A stretch of DNA of 64,000 bases from Synanceia verrucosa (Eukaryota > Chordata > Actinopteri > Perciformes > Synanceiidae). The stretch's first letter is position 1, and each line of letters opens with the position of its first letter. Shown piece after piece: positions 51,106 to 64,000 of the stretch. The DNA lies in the NCBI GenBank assembly GCA_029721515.1, contig CM056569.1, positions 13,061,007-13,125,006 on the forward strand, read 5' to 3'. The notes under the pieces were generated by a model. The model did no database searches and was not told where the DNA came from. It saw only the letters and a program-made list of their open reading frames with translations. The translations under genes were made by a program, and so were the position numbers.

Positions 51106-51528
51106 CACCCACACTCTTTCTTTCTGGTCGTTCCTCGTTACTTTCTTCCCCCTCCCTCCATTTCTTGACTCACCGTCCTGCTGTTTCCCTTCTTTTCATC
51201 TTTTCCACCTCCTTTTTTGTTGTTTTCGTTCTGCTGCCTCAGCAATTGAAAGACGGCAGCAGGTCGAAACTTTCTTTTCTTGCACGTACGCAGAGGCCTG
51301 TTCAGGTCAGGTCTGGCTAATGTTGTTTGTGTGGTGAGATTGAATAGAGGTGAAGCATCTGAAGATGTGTGCAGAGTGTGTGTGTGTCTGTCCCTCCACG
51401 TCTTTATGAGCTGTGTGAATACTCACACACTTCACAATGGTGGACTGATGAGCTAAATGTGTGTGTGCTGACTGAGCTGCACTGGAAAGCTCTTTGAAGA
51501 AGCTTTACACCTACACCGCCCACTGTTC

Positions 51529-53380
51529 TTACTGTATTACTGTGGACTCATCGTCGTCGTTGTCGTACTCCTGTCGAGCAGGAGCCAGGGCCCGTTGGCC
51601 ACCATCACTGCTGCTGATTAGGAGCTTCAGAGCTGGACGAGAGGCCTTGGCAGGAGGAGGTCCCAGTGAGGAAGAGGAGCAGTGGAAGGAGGATGAAGGC
51701 AGGGGAGCCACAGTGGCCCTGACCTTGCTGTTCATTCCCAGTTGGCGACCCTGGATTTGTGGCGACAACAGACAACCTTCATATCCACGTTTAGGATTTG
51801 AAAGCACTCATTTAAACAACAAAATATCCTGGTATCTTTGATTGAAGTACACAGTCTGAGCTGTCAGATATAGAGAAACTAAAGAGTGAGATAAAAAAAA
51901 AGCTTAAGAGAAGAAGGAGGAAGAAAAGAGAAAAAGAATTAAAAGAGAAGGATGACATGATGAACACTGGTAGGCGTTACGGGTTAAGTTCCAGTGTGGA
52001 GAATAAAAAGAGAGTGAGCCATAGACGGAACGAAGACAAACATTTTCTCTGTGTTCTGTCGCTGTCCTGAACTATTTGCATGTCAGCAGCCTTATCAACA
52101 GTGATGAGTCACTGTGCCGGCAGCTAAACGCTCTCAGGTCACAGTAGGCGCCAGTAACACTGTAACTGATATCATTTCATTATATTAATCTCTTCCTATA
52201 GTCACATTTTAGTTTTAGATCACATGAAGTTTAAATCCAACTTTATAGTAGTAGTGAGTAGTGCAATGAAAGTACACTTAGTCCAGTCCAGCACTTAAGG
52301 ACATTTTTGAAACATTTACTTCACTTTCACTCCAATACATTAATTTGACTTTAATTAAATTGAGCTTTGATTATTAGTTTCATTTCAGATTAAACTTTTA
52401 CATAAAGACATAATGAATTTGTTAAAAGTAGTATAAAATAAATAAATACATGAATAAATAAATACATAATCTGCAACCATTTGTGTATCAGAACTTTGTC
52501 TTTACTTATTTCCTCTATTCAGCCGTTTTTTTCTTTACCAAACAGTAAGTAAAGTTGTTAAAATAACCCAAGCAACTATAACAGTCAAACAAAGTATAAT
52601 CATTGTTTGTATACATGATATATTTACAAAAGGAGTGCTTTTAATACTTTAAGTAAATCCAGCTATTAGCTGACTTTTTAAATGCAGGTTGTTTTTTTTT
52701 TTGTGCTACTTTCACTTTTACTAATGGACCTGAGAACTAAATATAATCAAGCTTCTTGATGGCAGATTATTATAAAATTATGAGTTAGGTAAAAAGGTTG
52801 CTAAATGATTCTGATAATAATTAAAAATGCTACATGAAGGGCTGGTTGTCTCTGGATTTAAACTGTATTAAACTGTCTGCACATGGTGAGTGCTGCCATC
52901 TATTGACTGAATAAGAAGTGACACGTGAGGAGGAAGTTACATTAGTGAAGCACACAAACTTATTGAGGTTTATTAAAATGGTCTCTCTCTAATTGCTGTT
53001 GACCTTTGCTCATATCATAACCACTATATGATTGTTTATATGAGCAGCCCGCTGTGACCTTTGCTCTGCCATAAAGCTGCTGTTTACCTGCCGCCTGCTG
53101 CCTGTGGCTTTAGGGCCCTCCAGTGGTTGATGCTGGTCCCAGTGGGCGGCTGCTGGCTGCAGCCTGGAATCAACATCCTTTATATGATGCCAGCATTGAC
53201 CTTCATATCATTAATATACTGCTGTAACATTATCACAGGGGTTGACCTCACCCCTCTCTGACCTGTATGGGTATCGTGGCTGTGAGAGCAGCGCTCTGCT
53301 CCTGAGCTGCTGGTACAGGTTACTGCTCAGAGAGAGAGGGTTGAACACACACTCCTCATCCAGCTGAGAGAGGCAGCCCT

Positions 53381-53426
<46 letters not shown>

Positions 53427-54133
53427 GACAGTATTTAATCGTCTCAACTTCTGTTTGGAAACGATGAGAGGTGTTTCTGCTCATGGTCATTTGATAAATG
53501 TACACTAATAGTAAACACTAATATAGATTTGTAATGATATTCTCTTACACAAAATCTGTTCCTGTTTCTGAGTTCTGGATGCTTCTGTCTGCTTCTGCTT
53601 GTTTATAACAAACAGAGGTCACCTCACCGACCTGTATGGTGAGCAAGGCATCAGGTGCAGCTTCCTGTGTTGTGACGGGCAGCGAGCAGGGCAGCAGCAG
53701 CTCTCTGGACACCACCGGCTTCAGGAGGAAGGAGAGAGATGGGGACGGCTGGAGGATGTAGTGGGAATACACACCTGTGTACACACACATAAATGAGTGC
53801 ACTCACAAGGACTGATCAGTTCTCAATATTACTCTCTCACACACACACTTATAGACCTGAGCCTCCAGCTGCAGACCTCTGTGTAGCCTCCACCTGCAGC
53901 AGCAGGAACAAGTCACCACTCTGAAAGAAAGAAATCTGACGTCAGGCGCTTCCAATTTAAATAACTCGGCCTAAAAAAGAAAGTGAACGCACCCTGAGTG
54001 TGTGGCAGAGCGCCTGGAACAAGTTGTGGTTGAGTTCCATCTCATCCCAGTCCAGCTGCCAGCAGGTGGTGGGGCGGATCACCAGCGGCAGGCCGTACAG
54101 CACACTCTCACACACTCCGTCTGCACGCAGAGT

Positions 54134-54191
<58 letters not shown>

Positions 54192-55853
54192 TTAGTATGC
54201 AGACGAGAAATGTCTCCAGTCAATTACATCATCGCCAGCAAGAAGAATTTATTGATGGTGTGACCGTCCTCTAGATTCATTTAAATGATGCTACTGAGAA
54301 TCATGACTCATTGGTATGTAAAGCACACACACAGAGCACTTTCAGACTGACCGTATGCAAAACACACACACACACACACATGCAAAATGTAAAATTAATG
54401 CAAATTAGGGAGGAAGAAGAAACTGTTCACCCAGGTTCGGCCTGAATGTCTGCTTTTTATCATCAGTGTGTGTATGTGAATCTGTGTGTGTGTGCAAAAG
54501 ATGCACATTTTTGTGCTGAATTTGATAATTGTATATATATTTATATGTTTCTTCATTTCTGTTTGTTATTTATTGCCTGTTCATCTTGTATTTTCCTCCC
54601 TGTCCATGACTTTCTTCTATATGAAAATGACTTTCTCAGCTCGCCATCTCTTATATTCCTTAACGGTACAGTATTTATTGTATAATACCAAAAGTGATTA
54701 TATAAATTCCTTATATGCACTGAATTATAAACATTAGTCTAATGTTAATTCTTGTTTTAAGGCACTAATTGATTCATCAGTCCTTATTCTTCTGTACTGT
54801 TTGTGATTTTCAACCTTGTAATTTATGTCAACCTCTGCAAATATGGGCAAGTGGTTACTGATATCGTTGATTAATATTCCACTAGTTTATTTTACATTGG
54901 TGAATATGTTATCAGTGAGTGGTCTACTATGGGAAGCGACTCTGGTGGGTTTAGTGATTGTTGAGGAAACAAGTTAAGGAAACTTCTTGCTTCTCACTTT
55001 TAAGCGTGGGGCAAAACTTTCTGCCCAGCTCTCCATCTTTGGAGCAGAACAAAGCAGACTTTGATGTGATGGGAAAGTTTCATCAGAGAAATATTCCACT
55101 ACTCCCTGCTGTCAGAAAGGAGCCATTCATACTCAGAAGGAGCCTGAACACGATGTGCTCATCTGGTCCTCTGTTACACATTTAGTTTGTTGCTTCCTCT
55201 CTCAGTGTAGTTAGATTATACTTTCATGTTGTGTTCAAACGTGCAAAATTGTAAAATATTTATTTTGATTTTACTATGCAATGTTCCCTGACCTCTTAAC
55301 AGCCTGTAGCTTTGATTTAAATCGCTTTAACTGATTGTGAAGTTGAGCGAAAAAGAATATGCATATTTCAGCACTACTATTTTGTTATTCCTCTTAGTTG
55401 AAGCTCAAAAAGAATGTGGAAAGATCTGATTTGATGTGACTTATTAATGCTTACTTGATTGCTTTCAGTCTGCAAGGTGGCTGGCTCTGATTGGCTGATC
55501 CCTTAATGAGAGGCAAGAAGTCCCGGATGCTCTCAGTTTTCACCCCCAGGTTGGGGCTCAGGGGGATGAGAGCGGGGCTGATCAGACGCTCCTGCATGTC
55601 ACACCTCACACACACTGCTCAGGAGGGAAATGTCATGAAAAGACATCAGGTGTGACTGTTACTTGGGTGTCAGCTGTACTCTACTGCATGACTGTACCTG
55701 GTAGAGGACTGTCCTGGACACTGGGTAGCAGGAGGTGCAAGTGCTCTCTCTCTCCTCCCTGCTCCTGAAGCCATGCTTTCAACACTGTCTCCATGGCAAT
55801 CACGCTGTTTTCCACCTGCAGCAGGTCAATCTCCATTCCCAACATCAGAGAGT
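51529..55853 (-). CDS. m1ap: Meiosis 1 associated protein, C-terminal exons
   Basis: M1AP is a vertebrate germ-cell protein needed for meiotic progression; human loss of function causes male infertility. Seven exons are recognised: 55698-55853 (MEIDLLQVENSVIAMETVLK), 55455-55614 (VRCDMQERLISPAL), 53993-54134 (YGLPLVIRPTTCWQLDWDEM), 53857-53920, 53632-53774 (PVVSRELLLPCSLP), 53252-53378 (FNPLSLSSNLYQQL) and 51529-51776 (KVRATVAPLP). The first five junctions are phase-consistent. The last one is uncertain: donor 53252 with acceptor 51776 keeps the frame, but donor 53263 with acceptor 51727 also works. These make about 346 residues, roughly two thirds of the ~530-residue human protein. The first exon here begins in phase 1, so upstream coding exons must exist, but I did not find them up to 64000. 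Two acceptors sit directly after long TG repeats. The gene converges on DOK1, as in human. Confidence 0.92.
53381..53420. repeat. (CA)n tract abutting an M1AP acceptor
   Basis: On the coding strand this is a (TG)n run ending directly in the acceptor CAG|GGCTGCC of the exon starting at 53378. Confidence 0.95.
54138..54189. repeat. (CA)n tract abutting a second M1AP acceptor
   Basis: About 26 dinucleotides. On the coding strand a (TG)n run ends in GTGAG|GACTCTG, the acceptor of the exon at 53993-54134, leaving no ordinary pyrimidine tract. Confidence 0.95.
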
Positions 55854-58302
55854 CTGAGGACGGACACACAGAGGCATCACTGCACACTTTTCATTGTTTT
55901 CCAAATCCATCTTTTACACACAAATCAGTTGCTGAATCACCTGTTAGCTCTTTGGAAAACAAACCGTTTTTATCTATGACCACAAGGTGGAAGCAAAACC
56001 CAATAAATTCAATCAGCAGCAGCACTTCTGCTGCTTGATAGAAACTTTCTGAACTGGGTGTCATCTGAGGGTTTCAGTGTCTCTGGATTATCCAGAATAA
56101 GCTTGACTTGAGCTTGATGAGAAGGCCTGGAGCTGGTTTCCTGCAGGGAAGAAGTTGGCTTTTTCTTGGCATGGTGATTTATTCTGCTGATATGCTGCTA
56201 TCTGACTATTTCAGAGATGTTGATGTGATTCTCTCATTTTCTGCAGCACACAACACACCACAGACAGACAGAAAGTAGCTGCACTGCCCTCCTCTCTCTA
56301 CCCACTGACATCCACTTATCATTACTTAAAAGAAAAAGACACCCTATGGACCTCACACCCTCCCTGTGCTATCATCCCCCTACCTCCATTTATTATCACA
56401 AACTAGACGCAAACCTTGCACAGCGCCCCTCTCCTATCTGGTGTTTAATAGTTAATGAGCCATCAGGAGATAACTAATAGGACTAAAGGGAGAGAATCAG
56501 GAGGGTACAGATGGAGGAGAGGCTGACGGTGGTCGATGGGCAAAGTATTTAAACTCCCTCTGTCGGGAACTTTTGGAAAGAAAGTGATAAACTTTTAATT
56601 CCTAGAATAAAATATGTCTTTTGTTTCTTTCATCTGTCATCTACAGTACGGAAGTTATTTTTGGTTCGGGCCAAAGTTTCCACAACGAGAATTAAGTACT
56701 TCATCTGGCAGATGTTGGTAGTCAGATCCCTGCTGAGTGAAGGAAGGAGGGATGAAAGAAGGGAGAGAATGAAAGAGGATTCATAATGCATGGACTAACA
56801 GCAGTTCTCTTGTCAAAAAAGCATGTAAAGTCGTGATACATTGCTTTCAAGCCTGACACAAGCCACATAACCTCTTGCTCTTACAGTAATATGGATTAAG
56901 GAACTGGTTTGAAATGTCTGAAACTTGGGATCAGCAGTAAAGTAAGACCAGCTTCCAGCATTACAGCCTTTTACTGAGCGATGAATCATTGACTGCAGAG
57001 AAAACAATGGAAAAGGATCGATTCACATCAAGTCAAGAGAGAGAGACATAAAAAAACAAAGCTGATGTAAGGGAGCTCACAAGGACATGTAGAGTCAAAG
57101 AAGGAGGACATGGACAAAGACAAAGAAGTGTTTTTGCCTTTATGGGAATTGTAACACAGAGATAAGAGGAAAAAAAATCCTTGAGAGAACCAGAGAGATG
57201 GAGCAAATCAATCACCATTCCCTCCGATAATGTCTGCCTGGGGAAAAGGAATGGAGGGAGGAGGAGATGGAGTAAAATGACAGAGAGAGAGAAAGAAATT
57301 ACACATAAATTACACAGAGAGAAAGAGCAGGAAGGCCTGGATGAGATAGGGAAGAGATGGATGGTATGGTGGTGAGGAATGAACCAGGAAAAGCCTGTAA
57401 ACAGACCAGGAAGTGAGTGTTTGAGAGAGAAAGCAGATAGAGAGAGAAAAGCTCAACTAATAAATCAGACAGCATCCTGAGTGTGTCACACTGGTTTTCA
57501 TGAAGCACTGCAGCACTGTCAGAGGAGCGCAGGTGAGCATGGTTAACCTCAACGTGTGCGTTCAGCGATACAGAGAGCAGCCGAAGTGATGCGACGCCAC
57601 CTGCGCTTCTCCAGCAGGCTTATCTGACTCCATGAGGAATGTGTTTACACTGCTAAACCCTCCCGCTGATGTGTCTCATCTGAGTCTTTGCTGAGTTCAT
57701 TAAGAGTGTGTTTACTGAAGGTATGCAAGATTAAAAAAAACAGTTGTGTGTTATCACTTGTCCCTCCCAACACCACACATCTCTCCTCTGGCTTTTCCTG
57801 TCCCTCTTTCTCCTGCTCGATAGCCTTCCTTTCTTGTACTGGTATAATGAGAGATTAAGAAGCTCTTAAACCAGTGACCCATCCCTCTGACCTACAGGGG
57901 ATCTCATAAGCATCTCCTGTGTGTGTACATGAGAAGATAAAGCTGGGCTAAGGATGCAGAATGTGTTGTAAATTCACTCATGACTCTTTTCAGTCACATC
58001 CTCTTTAACCACAAGGCCACCAAGCTGTTTGGAAGCTGCATCTGTTGCAACAGTTGCAACACTTACCCATCGCTGACTCATCAAAAGACGGACGCTAATG
58101 CCTCGTCTGCTTACTTTTACATTAGCATCTCTCCTCTGTCTCCACCTGTCTAATGAGCTGAGAGCCCTTCCTGTCCTGATGACTCATTTATGATTTCAGC
58201 TGTTGAGTGATGTTGATGCACACCTAAGACTCAACAACAACCATTAGTATTTTCTGTTTCACTCAGTTGACTTTGGAGAGGGCAAGCATATTTGTGATTC
58301 AC

Positions 58303-58383
<81 letters not shown>

Positions 58384-61300
58384 TAACCTTAAAACACAAT
58401 TTGATTAGATGAAAACATAATGACTTGCTGTAATTTCCCCGGAGACGTTCAGGTTTTTATGTTAAACAGATGACTGATTGCTGTTTTCAGTGAAGGTTAT
58501 TTTCCTCGCCTCTGTCGATGGTGCAGGGCCGTCACTTTTAATTCAAAAAGCACCCGTGGGGTAAAAATGTTAATGTTTGATCTGTAATGATCTTTCCAAA
58601 CTCAAAGTAGTGTTCAATAAAGGTGATCAGTGTACATTAGTGGTGGGTTTGTGTGGAAAGGTGACCTACAGGTATCAGTGTAAAATTATAATAATAATAT
58701 ATAAACCACTCTGAGGTTTAGCCTGGTCCACACCCAGTAATGACTCCTTTTCCTCTGTGCATTAGGAAGAGTGCATCGTCGTCACGGCCATCGACCAACA
58801 TGTAACATAAGCTCATGTGGGGTGATTAGTGACGACACAGTGAGCTAATGCAGCACCAGAAGAGGAAGCAGAGCACTGTTCGTTTTTCACTAATTCATTT
58901 AGATGTGGATCAGCTTCACCAGGTGCAGATAATGGACTCTGGGCTGTGTAGTGGTGGGGATGGTGATGGAGGCTTTTAAGCAATGCTGTGTTCTGCCTGC
59001 CATAAAGTACTGCCTATCTCTGCGTTTGTTCTCTTACACCAACTGTGACACAGATCCTTAATTCTGTTGATTGTTATGATTGTATTGTCACCAAGTTACC
59101 ACCATCGGCTCTCCTTATCTCACTAAAAATAAGAGACAGATACCAGATCCCATCACTTTTTGCTACAACATTAGCACTCCAGCTGAAATAATCCACACAT
59201 ATCCCTTCATGTTAAATAACAAATGCAAGTTTTCCATAAATTCACTCTCAATTCCCCAGGTGACTCTTATTATGTAACGCAAATAAAAATATCTTTCCAT
59301 GGCACCAATGTGTCAAGGCAATACTGTGATATGAACCTGACACAAACTTCACAAGTGTACATAAACATGAAGGAAACGTTGATGAGCGTCTTGTCTGTGG
59401 AGTTTCCCTCTGACATGCATACTCCACTGCAGAGCGACACTGACAACACTCTGTCTGTCAATGTGTCTGTGCGAGCGCTGATGATGAATAGCTCATTGAT
59501 GTAGTTTGTGCCTGTGACAAATAGGACATTGATCATCTGGTCTAAAACACCAGCGGCTGTGTGACCTGATTGCCTCGCAGCCACAGGGACAGTTTGAGCA
59601 GACGGTCACTAGAAGGGGACAAGAGGACGAACACAGTACCATCATCACTGAGGGTGAAGAACGAGAGAATAATAAAAAAAGAAGAGATATGGTGACAGAC
59701 GAGAAGTGATGGCAAGAGATCAACTGCCTGGTTTCAAGCACAGGAGAGATGGAAGAGAAGGACATGAGGGAGGCGAGGAGAGGATGGCAGTTGGATGACT
59801 GCTTTGAAACACTTGAGAAACACAAGAGGACAGAAGATGAAGGGACAGACAGTATTCATGGAGGCACACAAGAGAGGAGAGAAGGAAACCAGGATACATG
59901 ACTGAAAGTGACAGACAGGAAGTATACTGTTTAAGAACAGTTTATCGCAGCTGTGCTGAATAAAACAATTATATCTGAAAAAAAGAAAAAAAACGTCCAC
60001 TTTCCAGGAATCAACAAAAGCTCACTCTCATGGAGACTCCCACACACTGGAGGGAAAGAGGAAAGAAGAAAGATGAGGAGGAGGAGGAGGAGGAAAGATG
60101 ATAAAAGAGGATGGGAGTAGGGTGGAGAGATTGGAGGGGTGATAGCAAAGAACAAACCTCTAAAAGTGAAGGGAAGCATGGCCTTGTTAACCTTAAGTGG
60201 CTTGAAAGCCAAGATGAGAGAGACAGTCCATCTGTGAATGATCATGTACAGATAAAGTAAACAAAGAAAACCAGAGACAGGCAGAGAAACTGCAGAGGAA
60301 AGGTAGAGGAGAAGAAATAAGATGGTAAATTGGTGAGAAAGGAAGGAAATAATGAGAAGAGGAAGAGAGTGTGTCATTACAGAAAAGATGAGGCAGAGAC
60401 TGCACAGGAGGTGATTAACTTATACAGACAGTCAGTTCTTCTTGTAATGTAAGCCGTAAACTAACCTCTGGCAAATAACAAATTGGAAATTCAGACTTTT
60501 AATTGCTTTTTTTGTCATGATAAGACAATCCTAGTAGGCTTTTCTGCTCTGAAAGTGCAGATGGAAAACCATTTAGTGTAATTTCTATCTGTGTGGTCCT
60601 GAATGGAAGTATCAGTCTGTCAGCTGATTGGTCGGACCTGCTTTGGTCCAAACTGAAGACGAGCGAGACAGAAGGACGACTGACAGAACATGATAGTAAA
60701 GAACAGATGCAGCTCGTCGGAGAATGGAGAAAAGAAGTTGTAACAACACTGTCTGGTTGTTTAACAGCCACTTTTTTCTTCCTCCGCTCACTCTCTTGCT
60801 CTTTCTTCGACCAACCATCTGTCGTTTCTGGAAGAGGGAGCAAGAGAGACTGAAGCTGCTCTCTTGAGCAGCAGAATATGTATCTGAAAACCACAAACCA
60901 CAGGAAGACTCCACCCTTTTAATGTACCAGCTGGTTTTTATCAACTTTTTAGTTTTCTCTTATGAATATGAGTGTCAGGCGCTACTACTGGAGCTACGAC
61001 GATTTGCTTTAATCTCGCTGAGGTTTGTTTTCTTGTGACCTTCTGCCAAACTTGGCTGAAAGTGCAACCCAAATAAAAGAGATTGAAAGAGTTACATGGA
61101 GAGAGACAAACAAGTTTTTAGGAGGGTTAGATGGAGAATATTGTGTGCGCGAGCAGCCATCTCTCAGTGTGGGACAAATAGGCTTCATATCCTGGTGTGA
61201 AGAGTGATGCCGGTCTCCATCTGCCCGACCACCTGCTGCTCTGCTAACGTCACACAGAGGTGTGAACAGCCTGACCTTGGCACCACGTGTGCCAAACATG

Positions 61301-61927
61301 CTCTCCTATAACTCATGCATCATATCAGTCATGTGAAACCATATTTACATATGAAAAAATGAGCAATGAGAGAAAATACAGATTGTGTCCTCATTCCTGC
61401 TGCATTCCTGTTTAGCTCATTTATGGTTAAATGATGTGAGTGTGTGTGCAGCACGCTTCCTGTCTGTGTGAACACTGTGCAGTAGCTGTGGTTGGGTGTG
61501 TGCTGCATGTCAGCAGGTCTGGGTGGGGTATCCTCCTGCGTACCTCTGTGCACTTCTACCCACCACACACTAAAGTGAACTAGCTGACTGTGATGGAAAA
61601 TGAAACTGAATGAAAGAGAGAGCGACCCTGGGTTGAACGCCTGCAGGTGTACGGTTGTAGTCGCAGCTGAGAAGGAGAAGTCTGCTGGAAAAGCTATTTT
61701 TACTTTGAGCCAATTAACACAAAAATGCAGGAATGGTGTTTATTAAAATGCCGCAGAAATTGAGTTTACACTGGAGTTTGTAGTGAGCAAATGCCATCAA
61801 TAATATCCTCTGGTTACTGTCAGGATGACACGAAATCATGATGAAGTCCCAAATGTATTAAACTAATTCATAGTAAAATAATACTTAAAAATATAACCTG
61901 ATGACTGAAGCCTCATTAAACTTTCAT
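55854..61927. other. Probable M1AP intron / intergenic DNA without recognised exons
   Basis: No exon matching the M1AP N-terminus was found on the minus strand. The stretch includes a long CA run (58311-58380) and plus-strand purine-rich blocks at 57020-57450 and 59620-60380. A pair of open frames at 59080-59504 on the plus strand lacks a recognised family. Confidence 0.55.
58311..58380. repeat. (CA)n microsatellite
   Basis: About 35 uninterrupted CA units, one of the longest in the window. Confidence 0.97.
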
Positions 61928-62146
61928 TCATCCATTAGGCTGCAGCCTATCCCAGCTGTGATAGGGTGAAAGGCAGGGTACGCCCTGGACAAGTCTCCAG
62001 TTCATCACAGGACACATAGAGACAGACAACCACTCACACTCACATTCACACCTACAGTCAGTTTAAATGAGCCAATCTTCTCCATGCATGTCCTTGAATG
62101 GTGGGAGGAAGCCGGAGTACCCAGAAAAAAACCACACAGACATGGT
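61928..62146 (-). mobile_element. SINE-like repeat, truncated, minus orientation
   Basis: Starts TTCATCCATTAGGCTG and contains the AAGTCTCCAGTTCATCACAG and GGTGGGAGGAAGCCGGAGTA blocks of the repeat at 8952-9317. It stops before the tRNA-like head. It is more diverged than the array copies. Confidence 0.8.
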
Positions 62147-62554
62147 GAGTGTACTGCACCCTCGCCTTCATATTAAACATTTGAAGACATTTCTTGCAAG
62201 GACAGAGGATTGTGGATTTTGTCCCTCATCATCAGGAAGAGATCTCTTTCTAGTCGGTATGAACAAGAGGAATGAGCAGCAACACCTCAGGTCTTATTAA
62301 CCCATCAGGTTAGTACTGTTAGCTCTGCCAGCACAGTACAGCACACCAGGCTTGGTTCATAAAACGCTGTCTCCACCCTGCAACTGGTCCCTCAGAGGAC
62401 AGAAACAGGTGAGGAAATACACAATCAGGAAAAAAAAATCTGACTCAATGTGGCTGGACCAATCAGGCATGTCTTACTTGGCCCGGGCATTTGGGCAATC
62501 ATTAATGTCAGACCCTGATACCTTTAAAGCAAAAGCTCTTATATGACTCACATA

Positions 62555-62700
62555 TAAGGCTACAGGCAGCAGCTTAGCCTCACTTAGCATGAAGACTGAA
62601 AACAGGAGGAAACAGGTAGCCTGACTGCCTGAAGTCCACCTACAAGCACCTCTAAACTCATGATTTAACACATTATATTTCACTTATACAGAAAAAAATC
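62555..62700 (+). repeat. Common teleost interspersed repeat fragment
   Basis: The blocks CAGCTTAGCCTCACTTAGCA, GACTGAAAACAGGAGGAAAC and CACCTCTAAACTCATGATTT match, from memory, a dispersed teleost repeat. Confidence 0.5.
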
Positions 62701-63849
62701 AAAACATTTTAATAAAATATTTTTCTTGCCAACAAAAAACAGTTCAAGTTCGTGGCAAAGTACTGTGTTGAGCCCAATGTATGACTCTGTTTTAAGGCTG
62801 TGCAGATTAAGGCTTTAGTCTGTGTAGGGTCAGGCAGCAGAGACACTGTCCTTCACAGTTAATAGGACCACTGCTACAAGCATTCGCTCTGCAAAAAGCA
62901 TCTTTGACAAAGCTCCATTGTTGTGACTCTTTATGTCTTCACTTCCTGTAGAGCGAAGGGAAACAACCGAGAGGAGAAGTTGCCTGTCATGTTATTATTG
63001 TAAAGTAACACAAGAAATAAGGCTCACTGTGTGCCCTCAGGATGAAGACACTCTTTTATAAATCTCGGCTGTGGGCCAGTGGATTATAATCCTCCTCTCA
63101 AGGGACACACATTTTCAAGAGTCATTATTCTTGTGACTCAAAATGGATTTGCAGGATGTGTGCTGATCCAAGTGCAACTGTGTCGGGTGTGGAAACGGCT
63201 TAAGTGTTCTGCAGGAGGCAAATAAGGCGAACACTTCTAAACAAAAAGAGTGTTGGGTGTTCAAAATAAAAAGGCACAGCACTGCAGGTAGCGTGACAAT
63301 ACAGTGATTACAACAACACCAGAACACCAGTGATCTGTCTTCAACTGTGATCTGATGTAGAATGAAAAGAGGTTCTCCTCTGTGTATTGTTTCATCATTT
63401 TTACCTTTGTCACATTGAGGTGGCTGAACATAATTTCATGCATTTCAGATTTGGTCTAAACTCAGAAGGAGTTTTAATCAAGAGGTTTATGCAAAGGAGT
63501 CCAATAAATCTAGGTTAATGCACCATAAATCTATGGTAATACAAGAGAGATGAAGTGCGAACAAGATAAAAGCAGAGATACTTCACAGAAAGTATGAGGG
63601 AGGAGAAAAGAGCTGAATACAAAAAAAACATAGCTGAGAATTTCTCCTCTTTAAAAGAGACATAAGAAAAGAGGAAAAAGGAGGCGGAGGAGGAGAAAGT
63701 AATTAAGTAGCTGGACAGAGAAGAGAAGGGATGAGGAACAAGCCCTCTCGTCTCTCTGTTCCGCTTTGATGGAGCGAGGCAGATCCTGTGAAGCACAGGA
63801 CGATTCAAAGAAAAGTGAAAATTATACGGGAAGATGACACAGGCGAGGA

Positions 63850-63898
<49 letters not shown>

Positions 63899-64000
63899 CA
63901 TTCCCTCTATTCTATTAAACACAACAACTGTCATCTGTCTCCTGTCAAAGCTACTGATCCCTCACTCAAACTGGATGGACATACAGGAGAAGACAAGACA
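62701..64000. other. Gene-free right edge with (CA)n tract
   Basis: No gene is seen. A CA microsatellite lies at about 63851-63894, and a purine-rich block at 63585-63735. Confidence 0.6.

Noticed and set aside
61009..61299. Minus-strand frame as an M1AP N-terminal exon
   Set aside because: Its translation shows no resemblance to the M1AP N-terminus and has no convincing splice sites.

Overview
The window is vertebrate nuclear DNA, most likely from a teleost, probably a percomorph. The genes have introns, CA/GT microsatellites are dense, tRNA-headed SINE-like repeats with (ATGG)n tails recur, and the coding exons read as vertebrate NAGK, DOK1 and M1AP. There is no operon-like layout, no CRISPR and no tRNA or rRNA gene that I could see.

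Region 1 (1-26132) is a head-to-tail tandem array with a period of about 9.1 kb. Almost three units are visible, and the array runs off the left edge. With boundaries taken from the right-hand end of homology, the full units are 7861-16985 (9125 bp) and 16986-26132 (9147 bp), and 1-7860 is the rest of another unit. Each unit carries (i) a minus-strand gene for a long coiled-coil protein, with one 16-base coding mini-exon and one exon of about 820 codons; (ii) a plus-strand candidate gene of three coding exons that gives a small basic/acidic protein with an internal peptide repeat; (iii) teleost interspersed repeats, including two SINE-like insertions in opposite orientation with intact target-site duplications; and (iv) a TA/TG microsatellite. 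Each of the three coiled-coil copies lacks exactly one base, each at a different place, so none is intact as written, while the three-way consensus is one open frame of 825 residues.

Region 2 (26133-34136) is unique flank with a degraded LINE (27993-28935, minus strand), followed by a complete ten-exon NAGK gene (29657-32085, minus strand; 348 residues; N-acetyl-D-glucosamine kinase).

Region 3 (34137-43805) is DOK1 on the plus strand: five coding exons, 669 residues, with PH domain, PTB domain and a tyrosine-rich tail. Its 7.1-kb first intron holds many microsatellites and a degenerate mobile-element protein fragment.

Region 4 (43806-64000) holds the DOK1 3' flank, a telomere-like repeat, a TTAA-flanked MITE, and the C-terminal seven exons of M1AP (51529-55853, minus strand, convergent with DOK1). 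DOK1-M1AP adjacency is also found in human 2p13. The M1AP N-terminal exons were not found in the rest of the window, which is repeat- and purine-rich intronic or intergenic DNA.

NAGK (sugar salvage), DOK1 (adaptor downstream of tyrosine kinases) and M1AP (meiosis) are conserved neighbours rather than one pathway. The novelty lies in the tandem array.
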